The translations under genes and the position numbers were made by a program. The notes under the pieces were generated by a model. It was given only the letters and a program-made list of their open reading frames with translations. It ran no database searches and was not told where the DNA came from. Below are positions 6,806 through 14,157 of a DNA stretch of 43,173 bases, piece by piece. Positions within the stretch are counted from its first letter, which is position 1, and every line of letters begins with the position of its first letter. Source of the stretch: Brevibacterium moorei (GTDB lineage: Bacteria; Actinomycetota; Actinomycetes; Actinomycetales; Brevibacteriaceae); contig NZ_JANIJX010000025.1 of NCBI RefSeq assembly GCF_024580735.1, positions 1 to 43,173 on the forward strand, written 5' to 3'.

Positions 6806-8176
6806 ATGACAAACGACTCGGACACCACGGCCACCACCAACCTCGGCATCACCACCGCCGTGAAGTTCCAGGCGCTGAAGGAACCTGCGCAGAGCTTCGT
6901 GCAGCGCGGCAGCACCCAGCAGGTACAGGACACGGTCAAGGACGTCATCGCCGATATCCGCACGCGCGGCGATCAGGCGGTCCGCGAGTACTCGGAGAAG
7001 TTCGACAAGTACGCACCCGGCACTTTCCTCCTCGGCGAGGAACAGCTCGACGAGATCATGGCACGGGTGCCCCAGCAGGTCATCGACGACATCGTGTTCG
7101 TCCAGGACCAGGTCCGCACCATGGCCCAGCGCCAGCTCGAATCCCTGCAGGACTTCGAAATCGAGACGATGGACGGAGTCCACCTGGGCCAGAAGAACAT
7201 TCCGATCCAGGCCGTCGGCGCCTACATCCCCGGCGGCAAGTACCCGCTGCTGGCCAGCGCCCACATGACCATTCTGACGGCCAAGGTCGCGGGTGTCCCC
7301 CGTGTTGCGGCCTGCACCCCGCTGATCAAGGGCGAGATCCCCGACGCAACGATTGCCGCCATGCGGCTGGCCGGCGCTGACGAGATCTACCTGTTGGGCG
7401 GCATCCAGGCGATCGCCGCCATGGCCGTGGGTACGGAGACCATTGACCCGGTCAATATGTTGGCAGGCCCCGGCAACGCCTTCGTCGCAGAGGCCAAGCG
7501 CCAGCTTTACGGCGAGGTCGGCATCGACCTGTTCGCCGGCCCCACCGAGGTCCTCATCGTCGCCGACGAACACGCCGATCCGTACATCACCGCGGTCGAC
7601 CTGCTGTCCCAGGCCGAGCACGGCCCCGATTCCCCCGCCGTACTCATCACGACCAGCGAAGAGGTCGGTCGCAAGACCATGCAGCACATCGACGAACTGC
7701 TGCCGGAGCTGCCCACCGCGGACTTCGCCGGCAAGTCCTGGCAGGACTGGGGCGCGGTGCTGGTCGTCGAGAACCTCGACGACGCCTATGCGCTGGCCGA
7801 CGCCTACGCCTACGAGCACGTGCAGATCCTCACGCAGGAACCGCGTGAGGCCCTGGAGAAGATGCACAACTACGGTGCGATCTTCCTGGGCGAGGGGACC
7901 TGCGTGTCCTACGGCGACAAAGTCATCGGCACCAACCACGTCCTGCCCACCCGTGGAGCCTCCCGCTACACCGGTGGCCTGTGGGTCGGCAAGTTCCTCA
8001 AGACCGTGACCTACCAGGAGGTCACGAACAAGGAATCCAGCGCCTTCTTCGGCGAGGTCCTGGGCCGGGCCGGTCGTGTCGAGCGCTTCGAAGGCCATGC
8101 CCGTTCCGGCGATGTGCGCGTCGCGAAGTACCGTGGAACCGAATTCGACTGGATCCATCAGGAGCTGGGCGCATGA
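6806..8176 (+). CDS. HisD-like NAD-dependent dehydrogenase, catabolic paralogue (456 aa)
   Basis: This is a histidinol-dehydrogenase-fold enzyme that should oxidise an alcohol to a carboxylate in two NAD+-dependent, zinc-assisted steps. The HisD active-site set is intact: Gln269 and His272 (SQAEHG), Glu337-His338 (YAYEHV), Asp371 (YGDKVIGTNHVLPT) and His431 (EGHARSGDVR). I chose ATG 6806 because GAAGGA lies 7 nt upstream. The gene is not with his genes. It is LacI-controlled, divergent from an MHS carrier and overlaps an SDR by ATGA. This is the setting of catabolic HisD paralogues such as sulfopropanediol 3-dehydrogenase (HpsN). No sulfolactate-cleaving genes are visible, so a DHPS pathway is only one option; another polyol or amino alcohol is equally possible. 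It is unlikely to serve histidine biosynthesis. Confidence 0.88.
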   Translation: MTNDSDTTATTNLGITTAVKFQALKEPAQSFVQRGSTQQVQDTVKDVIADIRTRGDQAVREYSEKFDKYAPGTFLLGEEQLDEIMARVPQQVIDDIVFVQDQVRTMAQRQLESLQDFEIETMDGVHLGQKNIPIQAVGAYIPGGKYPLLASAHMTILTAKVAGVPRVAACTPLIKGEIPDATIAAMRLAGADEIYLLGGIQAIAAMAVGTETIDPVNMLAGPGNAFVAEAKRQLYGEVGIDLFAGPTEVLIVADEHADPYITAVDLLSQAEHGPDSPAVLITTSEEVGRKTMQHIDELLPELPTADFAGKSWQDWGAVLVVENLDDAYALADAYAYEHVQILTQEPREALEKMHNYGAIFLGEGTCVSYGDKVIGTNHVLPTRGASRYTGGLWVGKFLKTVTYQEVTNKESSAFFGEVLGRAGRVERFEGHARSGDVRVAKYRGTEFDWIHQELGA

Positions 8177-8931
8177 CACTTCCACCCTTCACCGGCTTCG
8201 ATGGGAAGAAAGCCCTGATTACGGGAGCGGCCGACGGCCTGGGCAAGGCCGTCGCCGACGCCCTGCACGCCGCCGGCGCCCAGGTCTGGGGCACCAGCCG
8301 CAGTGCCGAGACGACCGCGCAGATCTGCGCCCGCTACGGCACCGAGCCGATCCCCGGCCTGGACCTGTCCCGGCCACAGGACGTCGCCTCGTTCACGGAT
8401 GCCGTCGATGCGGTGACCGGTGGAATCGACCTGCTGGTCAATAACGCAGGCGTCAACGTTCCCAAACCCGCGCTGGAGATCACCGAGGACGACTGGGACA
8501 CGGTCTTCGACATCAACGTCAAGGGCACCTTCCTGATCAGCCAGGCCTTCGCACGCAGGTGGGTGGGCACGAAGACACCCGGTGCGATCGTGAATATGGC
8601 ATCGCAGGCGGGCATCGTCGCGATCGAGGAGCGCGCCGCGTACGGCTCGTCCAAGGCAGCGCTGATCCACCTGACCAAGCAGTTGGCCCTGGAGTGGGCC
8701 CAGTACGGTATCCGCGTGAATGCGGTGGCTCCGACCTTCGTGAAGACTGCGTTGACGGCCAGCACGCTGGAGCGCGGGGCCTGGGCGGATGAGCTCCGGT
8801 CCCGGATTCCGCTGGGCCGCTTCGGTGAGGCCTGCGAGGTGGCGGGTCCGACCCTCTACCTGCTCAGCGACGCCGCGTCCCTGGTCACCGGCACCACTCT
8901 GGTGGCCGACGGCGGATACACGATCCGCTGA
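8173..8931 (+). CDS. Short-chain dehydrogenase/reductase (252 aa)
   Basis: A classical SDR with a Rossmann fold. The cofactor motif TGAADGLG is at residues 17-24 and NNAG at 90-93. The catalytic residues are Ser144, Tyr157 and Lys161 (YGSSK), and the C-terminal G-TTLVADGGYTIR segment is typical. The ATG overlaps the HisD-like stop as ATGA, so translation is coupled and the enzymes are made together. In catabolic HisD-like clusters the SDR typically interconverts stereoisomers or oxidises a secondary alcohol so that the HisD-like enzyme can act; that role is inference here. A 67-bp gap containing a small hairpin separates it from the next gene. Confidence 0.93.
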   Translation: MTLPPFTGFDGKKALITGAADGLGKAVADALHAAGAQVWGTSRSAETTAQICARYGTEPIPGLDLSRPQDVASFTDAVDAVTGGIDLLVNNAGVNVPKPALEITEDDWDTVFDINVKGTFLISQAFARRWVGTKTPGAIVNMASQAGIVAIEERAAYGSSKAALIHLTKQLALEWAQYGIRVNAVAPTFVKTALTASTLERGAWADELRSRIPLGRFGEACEVAGPTLYLLSDAASLVTGTTLVADGGYTIR

Positions 8932-8955
8932 GCCGGCGGTCGGACTCGGTTCTCC

Positions 8956-8980
8956 GGGTCCTCGCATGCGGTGAGGACCC
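8956..8980 (+). other. Intra-operon hairpin between SDR and 3HCDH-like genes
   Basis: GGGTCCTC (8956-8963) and GAGGACCC (8973-8980) form a perfect 8-bp stem with a 9-nt loop. No U tract follows, so it is more likely an mRNA processing or stability element, or a weak attenuator, than a full terminator. It could lower expression of the third gene. Confidence 0.5.
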
Positions 8981-8998
8981 GCATTCGGAAGGAAGAAA

Positions 8999-9991
8999 AT
9001 GAGCGTTGCGAAGATCGATGAGGCTCTTCACGCCGGCACGTCCCTGATGTGTGCGGTGGTCGGGACCGGCTATATGGGCGGCGGGATAGCGCAGATCCTG
9101 GCACTGCACGGACACACCGTGCAGTTGGCCGACGTCGATGCCGCCCGGACGATAGCCGCCCGCGAACGGCTGATCGCCCAGGGCGCCCAGTACGCGGCGG
9201 AGGGGCTCTTTCCCGCCGAGGCCGAGCAGCTGCTGCAGGCCAACCTGATCGCTGCGGCCTCCCGCGAGGAGGCCGTGGCGCAGGCCGCCTACATCGCCGA
9301 GGCGGTCCCGGAGGATCCGGAGATCAAACGGGCCACGCTCGAACTGATCTCCCAGCATGCTCCGGCGGACGCGGTCATCGGGTCCAATACCTCCAGCATC
9401 CCGATCCGCGAGCTCAGCGAGTTCGTGACCGGACCGCAGCGGTTCCTGGGCGTGCACTGGATGAACCCGGCCCCGTTCGTACCCGGGGTCGAGATCATCC
9501 CCGGGCCCCAGACCTCGGCCGAAGTCGTCCGCTGCGCTTGCGAACTCATCACCTCCCTGGGCAAGACCGCGACCCGGGTGACCGATGCAGCCGGGTTCGT
9601 GTCCAACCGGCTGCAGTTCGCGCTCTACGCCGAGGCCTCGCGCATGGTGGACGAGGAACTCGCCACACCGCAGGAGATCGACGCGGTGGCGCGCTCCTGC
9701 TTCGGGTTCCGACTGCCGTTCTTCGGCCCCTTCGCCATCGGGGACATGGCCGGTCTGGACGTCTACGCCGGCTCCTATGAAACCCTCGAGGCCGAATGCG
9801 GCGAGCGCTTCGCCATGCCGGCTCCGGTACGGGCGGCCATGGAATCGGGCGATCTGGGCCTCAAGACCGGTCATGGACTGCTGGATCTGGACGAATCGCA
9901 GACGGCCGAGCTGCTGGCCTACCGCGAGCGCGCCTATGCGAAACTGTCGCAGTTGTGCGCCGAACTGGGCCCGGCTCCCGGCTTCAAATAA
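8999..9991 (+). CDS. 3-hydroxyacyl-CoA dehydrogenase family / L-gulonate 3-dehydrogenase-like (330 aa)
   Basis: A two-domain NAD-dependent dehydrogenase. The nucleotide motif GTGYMG is at residues 22-27, followed by the acidic strand end QLADVD. The family block SNTSSIPI is near 129-136, the catalytic-His motif GVHWMNP near 151-157 (His153), and then VEIIPGP. C-terminal PGFVSNRLQFAL-type helices follow. It is single-domain length with no hydratase fusion. Small members include 3-hydroxybutyryl-CoA dehydrogenase, carnitine 3-dehydrogenase and L-gulonate 3-dehydrogenase (lambda-crystallin). In this operon, oxidation of a 3-hydroxy acid is more likely than beta-oxidation. GGAAGGAAG precedes the ATG. 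It is the third gene of the LacI-controlled operon, followed by repeat R1, which can act as terminator. Confidence 0.88.
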   Translation: MSVAKIDEALHAGTSLMCAVVGTGYMGGGIAQILALHGHTVQLADVDAARTIAARERLIAQGAQYAAEGLFPAEAEQLLQANLIAAASREEAVAQAAYIAEAVPEDPEIKRATLELISQHAPADAVIGSNTSSIPIRELSEFVTGPQRFLGVHWMNPAPFVPGVEIIPGPQTSAEVVRCACELITSLGKTATRVTDAAGFVSNRLQFALYAEASRMVDEELATPQEIDAVARSCFGFRLPFFGPFAIGDMAGLDVYAGSYETLEAECGERFAMPAPVRAAMESGDLGLKTGHGLLDLDESQTAELLAYRERAYAKLSQLCAELGPAPGFK

Positions 9992-10034
9992 CGGATCTGA
10001 GCCTTAAAGGGCAGAATCACGACCGACGATCATC

Positions 10035-10090
10035 GGGCTGTCTGTTTCAGATTCCACTGTTCAAACAGTGGAATCTGAAACAGACGGCCC
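10035..10090. repeat. R1: 27-bp-arm inverted repeat, intergenic repeat family
   Basis: Arms 10035-10061 and 10064-10090 pair over 27 bp with a single T-G pair and a 2-nt loop (CA). The arm core is TTTCAGATTCCAC. It lies between the convergent 3HCDH-like gene and the LLM gene, whose stop codon occupies the loop (10061-10063). It can act as a bidirectional terminator, but it is longer and more conserved than terminators usually are. It is related to R2 (about 11129-11189) and R3 (13261-13330). Confidence 0.85.
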
Positions 10091-11101
10091 CATCTCGCCC
10101 GCCAACAGTTCGTGGGAGCGGCGGCGGGTGGCGGGGTCGGCGATGAGGTCCTGGACCATCACCTCGTCGGCACCGGATTCCTCGACCATCCTCTCCAGCG
10201 TCGCGCCCACCTGGGACGGCGATCCGGCGACGAAGCGCGGCCACCGGCCGTCGACGATCCCGGTGGGCTCGGCGGCCTGGTCCGCGCTCAGCTCGGCCCT
10301 GGCCTCGTCCGGAGTCGGCACCATGACGGATCCGGCCGCCCGGCCCGCCGTTTGCAGTCGCGCGTAGTAGCCCTTGGGCCCGCCGGCCAGGCGCTGACCG
10401 TCCGCCGCGTCCTCGCCAACGGTCGCATTGACCGACAGGATCGCCCGCGGTTCGTCCAGTCCGAAGCCCCTCGGCCGGAATGCCTCGCGATATGCACGCA
10501 GGGCGGGTGCCGCGGCACTGGGGTTGATGAAGCAGGCGAAGCAGTATCCGATCCCCAGCTGCGCGGCCAGCTGGGCGCTGTTCGGGCTCGATCCCAGCAG
10601 CCAGGTCTGTGGGACCTGCGGTACGGATGGCATGAGCGCATGTCCGGCGAAGGGGTGTCCTTCCGGGAAGGCCTGGTAGAGCCAGGCCAGGGTCTCCAAC
10701 ACCTGCTGGCCGTGGTCGACCTGGATGGGATTCTGCCGGTTGAGCTGCATCGCCAGGTCGACGATCGGCCCGCCGGTGGCCCGCCCCATGCCCAGGTCGA
10801 CCCGCCCGGGTGCCATGGCCTCGAGCTGTTGGTACATCTCCGCGATTTTGAACGGGCTGTAATGGTTCATCAGCACCGCCCCTGACCCGACCCTGATGGT
10901 CTGCGTCGACGCTGCGGCCGCGGCGATGAGCAGTTCCGGATGGTGCGAGGCGCCCGAGCGGCTCAGGTGGTGTTCGGCGAACCAGATGCGGTGGAATCCG
11001 TGCGCCTCGGCGTGCTGTGCGGTTTCAATCGCATCGTGCAGTGCGTCCGATTCGGTGGTCCCCGGGGCGACGGTGCCCAGGTCGACGATCGACAGTCTCA
11101 T
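10061..11101 (-). CDS. LLM-class flavin-dependent oxidoreductase, MsnO8-like (346 aa)
   Basis: This is a bacterial-luciferase-like TIM-barrel monooxygenase that uses reduced FMN/F420-type flavin supplied by a separate reductase. The N-terminus MRLSIVDLGTVAPG, the AEHH motif at residues 42-45 and the TWLLGSSPNSAQLAAQLGIG block identify the MsnO8/AHH subgroup. I used ATG 11101 because it gives the canonical MRLS start; GTG 11108-11110 is an alternative. The substrate is unknown, and such enzymes oxidise sulfonates, amines or other small organics. The last residues (about VSDSTV) and the stop codon are encoded by repeat R1, which suggests the repeat arrived in or replaced the original 3' end. 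A second family member, R2, lies just upstream of the start, so the gene is flanked by related repeats. Confidence 0.9.
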   Translation of the reverse strand: MRLSIVDLGTVAPGTTESDALHDAIETAQHAEAHGFHRIWFAEHHLSRSGASHHPELLIAAAAASTQTIRVGSGAVLMNHYSPFKIAEMYQQLEAMAPGRVDLGMGRATGGPIVDLAMQLNRQNPIQVDHGQQVLETLAWLYQAFPEGHPFAGHALMPSVPQVPQTWLLGSSPNSAQLAAQLGIGYCFACFINPSAAAPALRAYREAFRPRGFGLDEPRAILSVNATVGEDAADGQRLAGGPKGYYARLQTAGRAAGSVMVPTPDEARAELSADQAAEPTGIVDGRWPRFVAGSPSQVGATLERMVEESGADEVMVQDLIADPATRRRSHELLAGEMGPSVSDSTV

Positions 11102-11128
11102 GCGTGTCACTCTACGGCCTGGGTGCCG

Positions 11129-11189
11129 ATCGTTGGACCGTTTATTTCAGATTCCACCGTTCAATCAGTGGAATCTGAAACGGGATATG
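11129..11189. repeat. R2: imperfect inverted repeat of the R1-R3 family
   Basis: Arms 11145-11161 and 11164-11180 pair over 17 bp with two mismatches around a CA loop. The core is again TTTCAGATTCCAC. The left flank (ATCGTTGGACCGTT) matches the outer arm of R3 almost base for base, while the right flank is shortened. It lies between the divergent LLM gene start and the small ORF at 11326, so it cannot be a terminator for either. That argues for a dispersed repeat or an operator-like role. Confidence 0.75.
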
Positions 11190-11325
11190 GCAAAGCTCCG
11201 TGAACGGTTTGCACGGTGTGCCGACACACGGTCCCCCGGGCGCACCAGCGGCTGTCCCACCTGCGCTAGGCTCGAACCGCGATGGGCTGAAAGACCCATT
11301 CCGGACCCGCGCAGTGGAGGCCGTG

Positions 11326-11535
11326 ATGAACCAGCAGAACCCCAAGCCGTCCAGGCCATCAGACGGTCCCGCGAACAACTCCTCAACGGGCGGTGAAACC
11401 AGTGAGGACGCACGCCTGGCCGAGGCCGCGGACCGGTTCGTACAAGCCCGCGCCCGGGAACAAGAGCACACCCCGGTCACCGGGGAGCGCTTGGCGGGGC
11501 TGAGTCGCGGGGCAAAGGGCGGCGAGCCCAGGTAA
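11326..11535 (+). CDS. Small hydrophilic hypothetical protein (69 aa)
   Basis: The ATG is preceded by GGAGG at 11316-11320 with 5-nt spacing, which decides this start over the longer upstream frame. The product is polar and probably disordered in its N-terminal half (NQQNPKPSRPSDGPANNSST), then charged and helical (EDARLAEAADRFVQARAREQ). There is no signal peptide or membrane segment, and I do not recognise a family. It ends 53 bp before the gamma-glutamyltransferase gene on the same strand and may be co-transcribed with it. A small hairpin (ATGGG/CCCAT) lies just upstream. Being translated is plausible because of the good ribosome binding site, but not certain. Confidence 0.55.
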   Translation: MNQQNPKPSRPSDGPANNSSTGGETSEDARLAEAADRFVQARAREQEHTPVTGERLAGLSRGAKGGEPR

Positions 11536-11588
11536 GCAAGAACAAGAGCGAAGCTCAGCAACCGCATTCCAACCGAAGGCCAGTCACC

Positions 11589-13247
11589 ATGTTCACACCA
11601 GTTCCGCAGACCGAGGATTTCTCCGCGATGATCGTCGCACCCCAGCCCGAGGCCACAGATGCCGGCGCGCAGACACTGGCCGCTGGCGGCAATGCCGTGG
11701 ACGCGGCGGTCGCCACTGCCTTGGTCCAGGGCGTGGTCGACCCACTCATGTCCGGCATCGGCGGAATGGCGATCGCCCAGATCGTCACCCCTGATGGCCA
11801 AGTCCACATCATCGACGGGCTCGGGACGAGTCCCCAGGCGGTCACCCCGGATGTGTGGGCCGACAGGCTGTTGGGCCCCACCACCGACGGCTTCGGTTTC
11901 CGGGTCGAGGGGCATGTCAATGAAACCGGTGCTCAGTCCATCATGACCCCGGGGACGCTGAAGACCTTGGAGGCGATTCACACCCAGTTCGGCCGCCTGG
12001 CCTGGTCCGACTTGTTCGCCGAGGCGATCAGGCTGGCCCGTTCGGGCTGGCCGATCCGCCCACATGTGCACACCGTGCTCACGCAGAATGAGCAGAAGTA
12101 CGGCCGCATGGACTTCGGCGACAAACTGGCCAATACTGCCGATGGTCGGCGCATCTATCTTCCGCATGGAACGCTGCCGCGCCTGGGCGATATGATCATC
12201 AACCCGGAACTGGCCGACACCCTGACCCACCTGGCCAAGGCCGGTGCTACGGACCTGTACACCGGTGAGCTCGCCGGTGTGATCGCCGATTCCATCCGGG
12301 ACGGTGGCGGGTTCCTGACCCGCGATGACCTGGCCGAATATGAGCTTCAGCACCGGGACCCGGTCGTCGGGCGGTACCGCGGGCTGAAGGTGACACTGCC
12401 GCCGAATCCGGCCGGTGGCGTACAGACCATGCAGACGCTGGGGATTCTCGACCGGTTCGATATGGGCACCATCGCGCATGGTTCCGCCGCGCACATTCGA
12501 ATCCTGGCCGAGGCGATGAAGCACGCCCTGCGCGATAAAGAGGACCTGTGGCGCCGTCCCACGGCCACCAACGCGGACTATGCAGCATTGTTGACTGCCG
12601 AGGCCCTGGACCGTGCAGCAACCGAGGTCCGGGCCGGGCTTCGTGTGGATGTGGACGGCCCGCGCTATGCGGACACCGATGCGAACGCTGGTCCGGACAA
12701 CGAATCGCGCCACACCACGCATATCTCCGCCATGGACGCCGATGGCCTAACGGTCTCGTTAACCCACACGCTGGGAAATCCTTCGGGCTTCATCCCCAGC
12801 GGTACCGGCTTCATGATGAACGGTGGGATGAGCACGTTCGATCCGCGACCCGGCACCTCGAATTCAGTGGCACCGGGGGCCAGGCGACGCACCACGATGG
12901 CGCCCACGGTGGTCCACGATGAAACCGGGCCGATCATCGCCATCGGAGCCCCTGGCGCATCCTGGATCACTCCGGCGATCGTGCAGGGGATCTCCAATAT
13001 CATCGACTTCGGGATGCCTGTGGACCGGGCTGTGGCAGCGCCGCGAATCGTCGCAACATCCAACGCGATCGACATCTCGAACAGGATCCCCCGGTCTGTA
13101 GAACTCGCGCTACAGGGTGAGGATTACGAGGTCCGCAGGTCAGCACTGAGCTTTGCATTCGCCGGGGTCCATGCGATCACCCGCATCGATGGTCGTTTGG
13201 CGGGCGGCGCCGACCCCCAGCGCGATGGCTATGCGGCGGGGGTGTGA
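11589..13247 (+). CDS. Gamma-glutamyltransferase family protein (552 aa)
   Basis: An Ntn-hydrolase of the GGT family, made as a precursor that self-cleaves before a catalytic threonine. The small-subunit start is visible as HTTHISAMDADG, with Thr376 the probable nucleophile. Large-subunit motifs include AAGGNAVDAAVATAL, VVDPLMSGIGG and GQSIMTPGTL-like residues near 115-125. The family cleaves or transfers gamma-glutamyl groups from glutathione-like amides; acylases such as cephalosporin acylase share the fold. No signal peptide is present, whereas many GGTs are secreted, so this is probably a cytoplasmic amidase-type member. GAAGG lies 9 nt before the ATG. The gene is flanked by repeats R2 and R3. 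A role in degrading gamma-glutamylated or N-acyl amines would suit the surroundings but is inference. Confidence 0.9.
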   Translation: MFTPVPQTEDFSAMIVAPQPEATDAGAQTLAAGGNAVDAAVATALVQGVVDPLMSGIGGMAIAQIVTPDGQVHIIDGLGTSPQAVTPDVWADRLLGPTTDGFGFRVEGHVNETGAQSIMTPGTLKTLEAIHTQFGRLAWSDLFAEAIRLARSGWPIRPHVHTVLTQNEQKYGRMDFGDKLANTADGRRIYLPHGTLPRLGDMIINPELADTLTHLAKAGATDLYTGELAGVIADSIRDGGGFLTRDDLAEYELQHRDPVVGRYRGLKVTLPPNPAGGVQTMQTLGILDRFDMGTIAHGSAAHIRILAEAMKHALRDKEDLWRRPTATNADYAALLTAEALDRAATEVRAGLRVDVDGPRYADTDANAGPDNESRHTTHISAMDADGLTVSLTHTLGNPSGFIPSGTGFMMNGGMSTFDPRPGTSNSVAPGARRRTTMAPTVVHDETGPIIAIGAPGASWITPAIVQGISNIIDFGMPVDRAVAAPRIVATSNAIDISNRIPRSVELALQGEDYEVRRSALSFAFAGVHAITRIDGRLAGGADPQRDGYAAGV

Positions 13248-13260
13248 GGCCCGGACCGAA

Positions 13261-13330
13261 AATCGCTGGACCATTCATTTCAGATTGGACCGGATGAACA
13301 GCCCAATCTGAAATGAACGGTCCAATGATT
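13261..13330. repeat. R3: 28-bp-arm inverted repeat of the R1-R3 family
   Basis: Arms 13261-13288 and 13303-13330 pair with two mismatches and one G-T, around a 14-nt loop. The arm core TTTCAGATT is shared with R1 and R2, and the outer arm TTGGACCGTTCATTTCAG is shared with R2. It lies between the convergent gamma-glutamyltransferase and amidohydrolase genes, so a bidirectional terminator role is possible. Confidence 0.8.
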
Positions 13331-13353
13331 GAGGAGCGCGGGCCTGAGCACCG

Positions 13354-14139
13354 TCAGCGCCCGAACCCGTCCCAGGCTCCGTCGCATTTCTCCTCGAACC
13401 GGGTGTGCGGCCAGTCCGAGCCCGGGACGAAGCGGGTGAAACCTCGGAATACCAGCTCATCGTGCATCGCCCGCGCGGCACCAGGACCGCAACGGTACGG
13501 ACCCGATGCCTTCACCCACAGCCGCTCACCCGCTTCCTCCACCAGGTCGAACAGGGGATGCTCGCCCAGCTCCACCTCCAATGACGTCTGGGGCAGGCCG
13601 TAATGGTCGATGACGATCTTCAGATCCTCCGGCAGCTTGGGCAACAGGTCCGCGATCTCGATCTGCTGCTCGGCCTTGGCCTGGAACTCCAAGTGCCAGT
13701 CCAGGCGCTCCATGAACCGCAGGATCGGTGCCCAGGCCAGTCCGGCCAGATCCGGCATCTGGCGTCCGATCAGGTTCAGGCGCACGCCCCGGACCCCGGC
13801 CTCGTGCAAAGCGACGAAGCCGTCCTTGACGAACCCACCCAGCGCATTGAACGTCGCCGAGGGATTGACATCGTCGACCACGATCACCCCGCGCAGCCGC
13901 TGGGGATACTGCTGCAGAGCAGCCAGCAGGTAGCTGTTGTCGGTGCCCAGGAAGCTGGGCTGGATCAGCGTGCCCCAGGCCAGGCCGTGGGCGTCCAACT
14001 GCGCCAGGTAGGCCTCGGGGGACGCATCGTAATCCGGCACGTAGCGCGGGTGCTCCGTGGCGGCGACGCCGGCTTGGAAGACGTGGGCGTGGTAGTCGCC
14101 GGGGGCGACGATAGGTGGATCGAACAGCGTGTCAGCCAT
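13354..14139 (-). CDS. Amidohydrolase family protein (Amidohydro_2, 261 aa)
   Basis: A TIM-barrel metal-dependent hydrolase. It has the N-terminal metal motif DYHAHVF (His17 and His19), the mid-barrel IVIDHYGLPQ and the late aspartate motif VPGSDWPHTRFEE. This arrangement fits the Amidohydro_2 group, which includes 2-pyrone-4,6-dicarboxylate lactonase, 4-sulfomuconolactone hydrolase and related lactonases and decarboxylases. Many act on lactones or cyclic acids. I chose ATG 14139, with TAGGA close upstream, rather than the longer frame that continues antisense through the carrier gene. It is divergent from the MatC-like carrier with only 18 bp between the starts, so the two are probably a functional pair: uptake of a (di)carboxylate and hydrolysis of its lactone or cyclic form. 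Confidence 0.87.
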   Translation of the reverse strand: MADTLFDPPIVAPGDYHAHVFQAGVAATEHPRYVPDYDASPEAYLAQLDAHGLAWGTLIQPSFLGTDNSYLLAALQQYPQRLRGVIVVDDVNPSATFNALGGFVKDGFVALHEAGVRGVRLNLIGRQMPDLAGLAWAPILRFMERLDWHLEFQAKAEQQIEIADLLPKLPEDLKIVIDHYGLPQTSLEVELGEHPLFDLVEEAGERLWVKASGPYRCGPGAARAMHDELVFRGFTRFVPGSDWPHTRFEEKCDGAWDGFGR

Positions 14140-14157
14140 GGGTCCTACGATATATCT
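14140..14157. promoter_or_regulatory. Ultra-short divergent promoter, probably leaderless to the right
   Basis: Only 18 bp separate two divergent ATGs. TACGAT at 14146-14151 sits about 7 nt before ATG 14158, the position expected for a -10 box of a leaderless actinobacterial mRNA. No ribosome binding site precedes that ATG. The -35 for each gene must lie inside the other gene's coding start. Confidence 0.5.

Noticed and set aside
6806..8176. Genuine histidine-biosynthesis hisD
   Set aside because: No other his gene nearby, a LacI-controlled divergent promoter with a carrier, and coupling to an SDR.
11589..13247. Reading the gamma-glutamyltransferase as a secreted glutathione-degrading enzyme
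   Set aside because: No signal peptide or lipobox is present at the well-supported start, so secretion is not supported.
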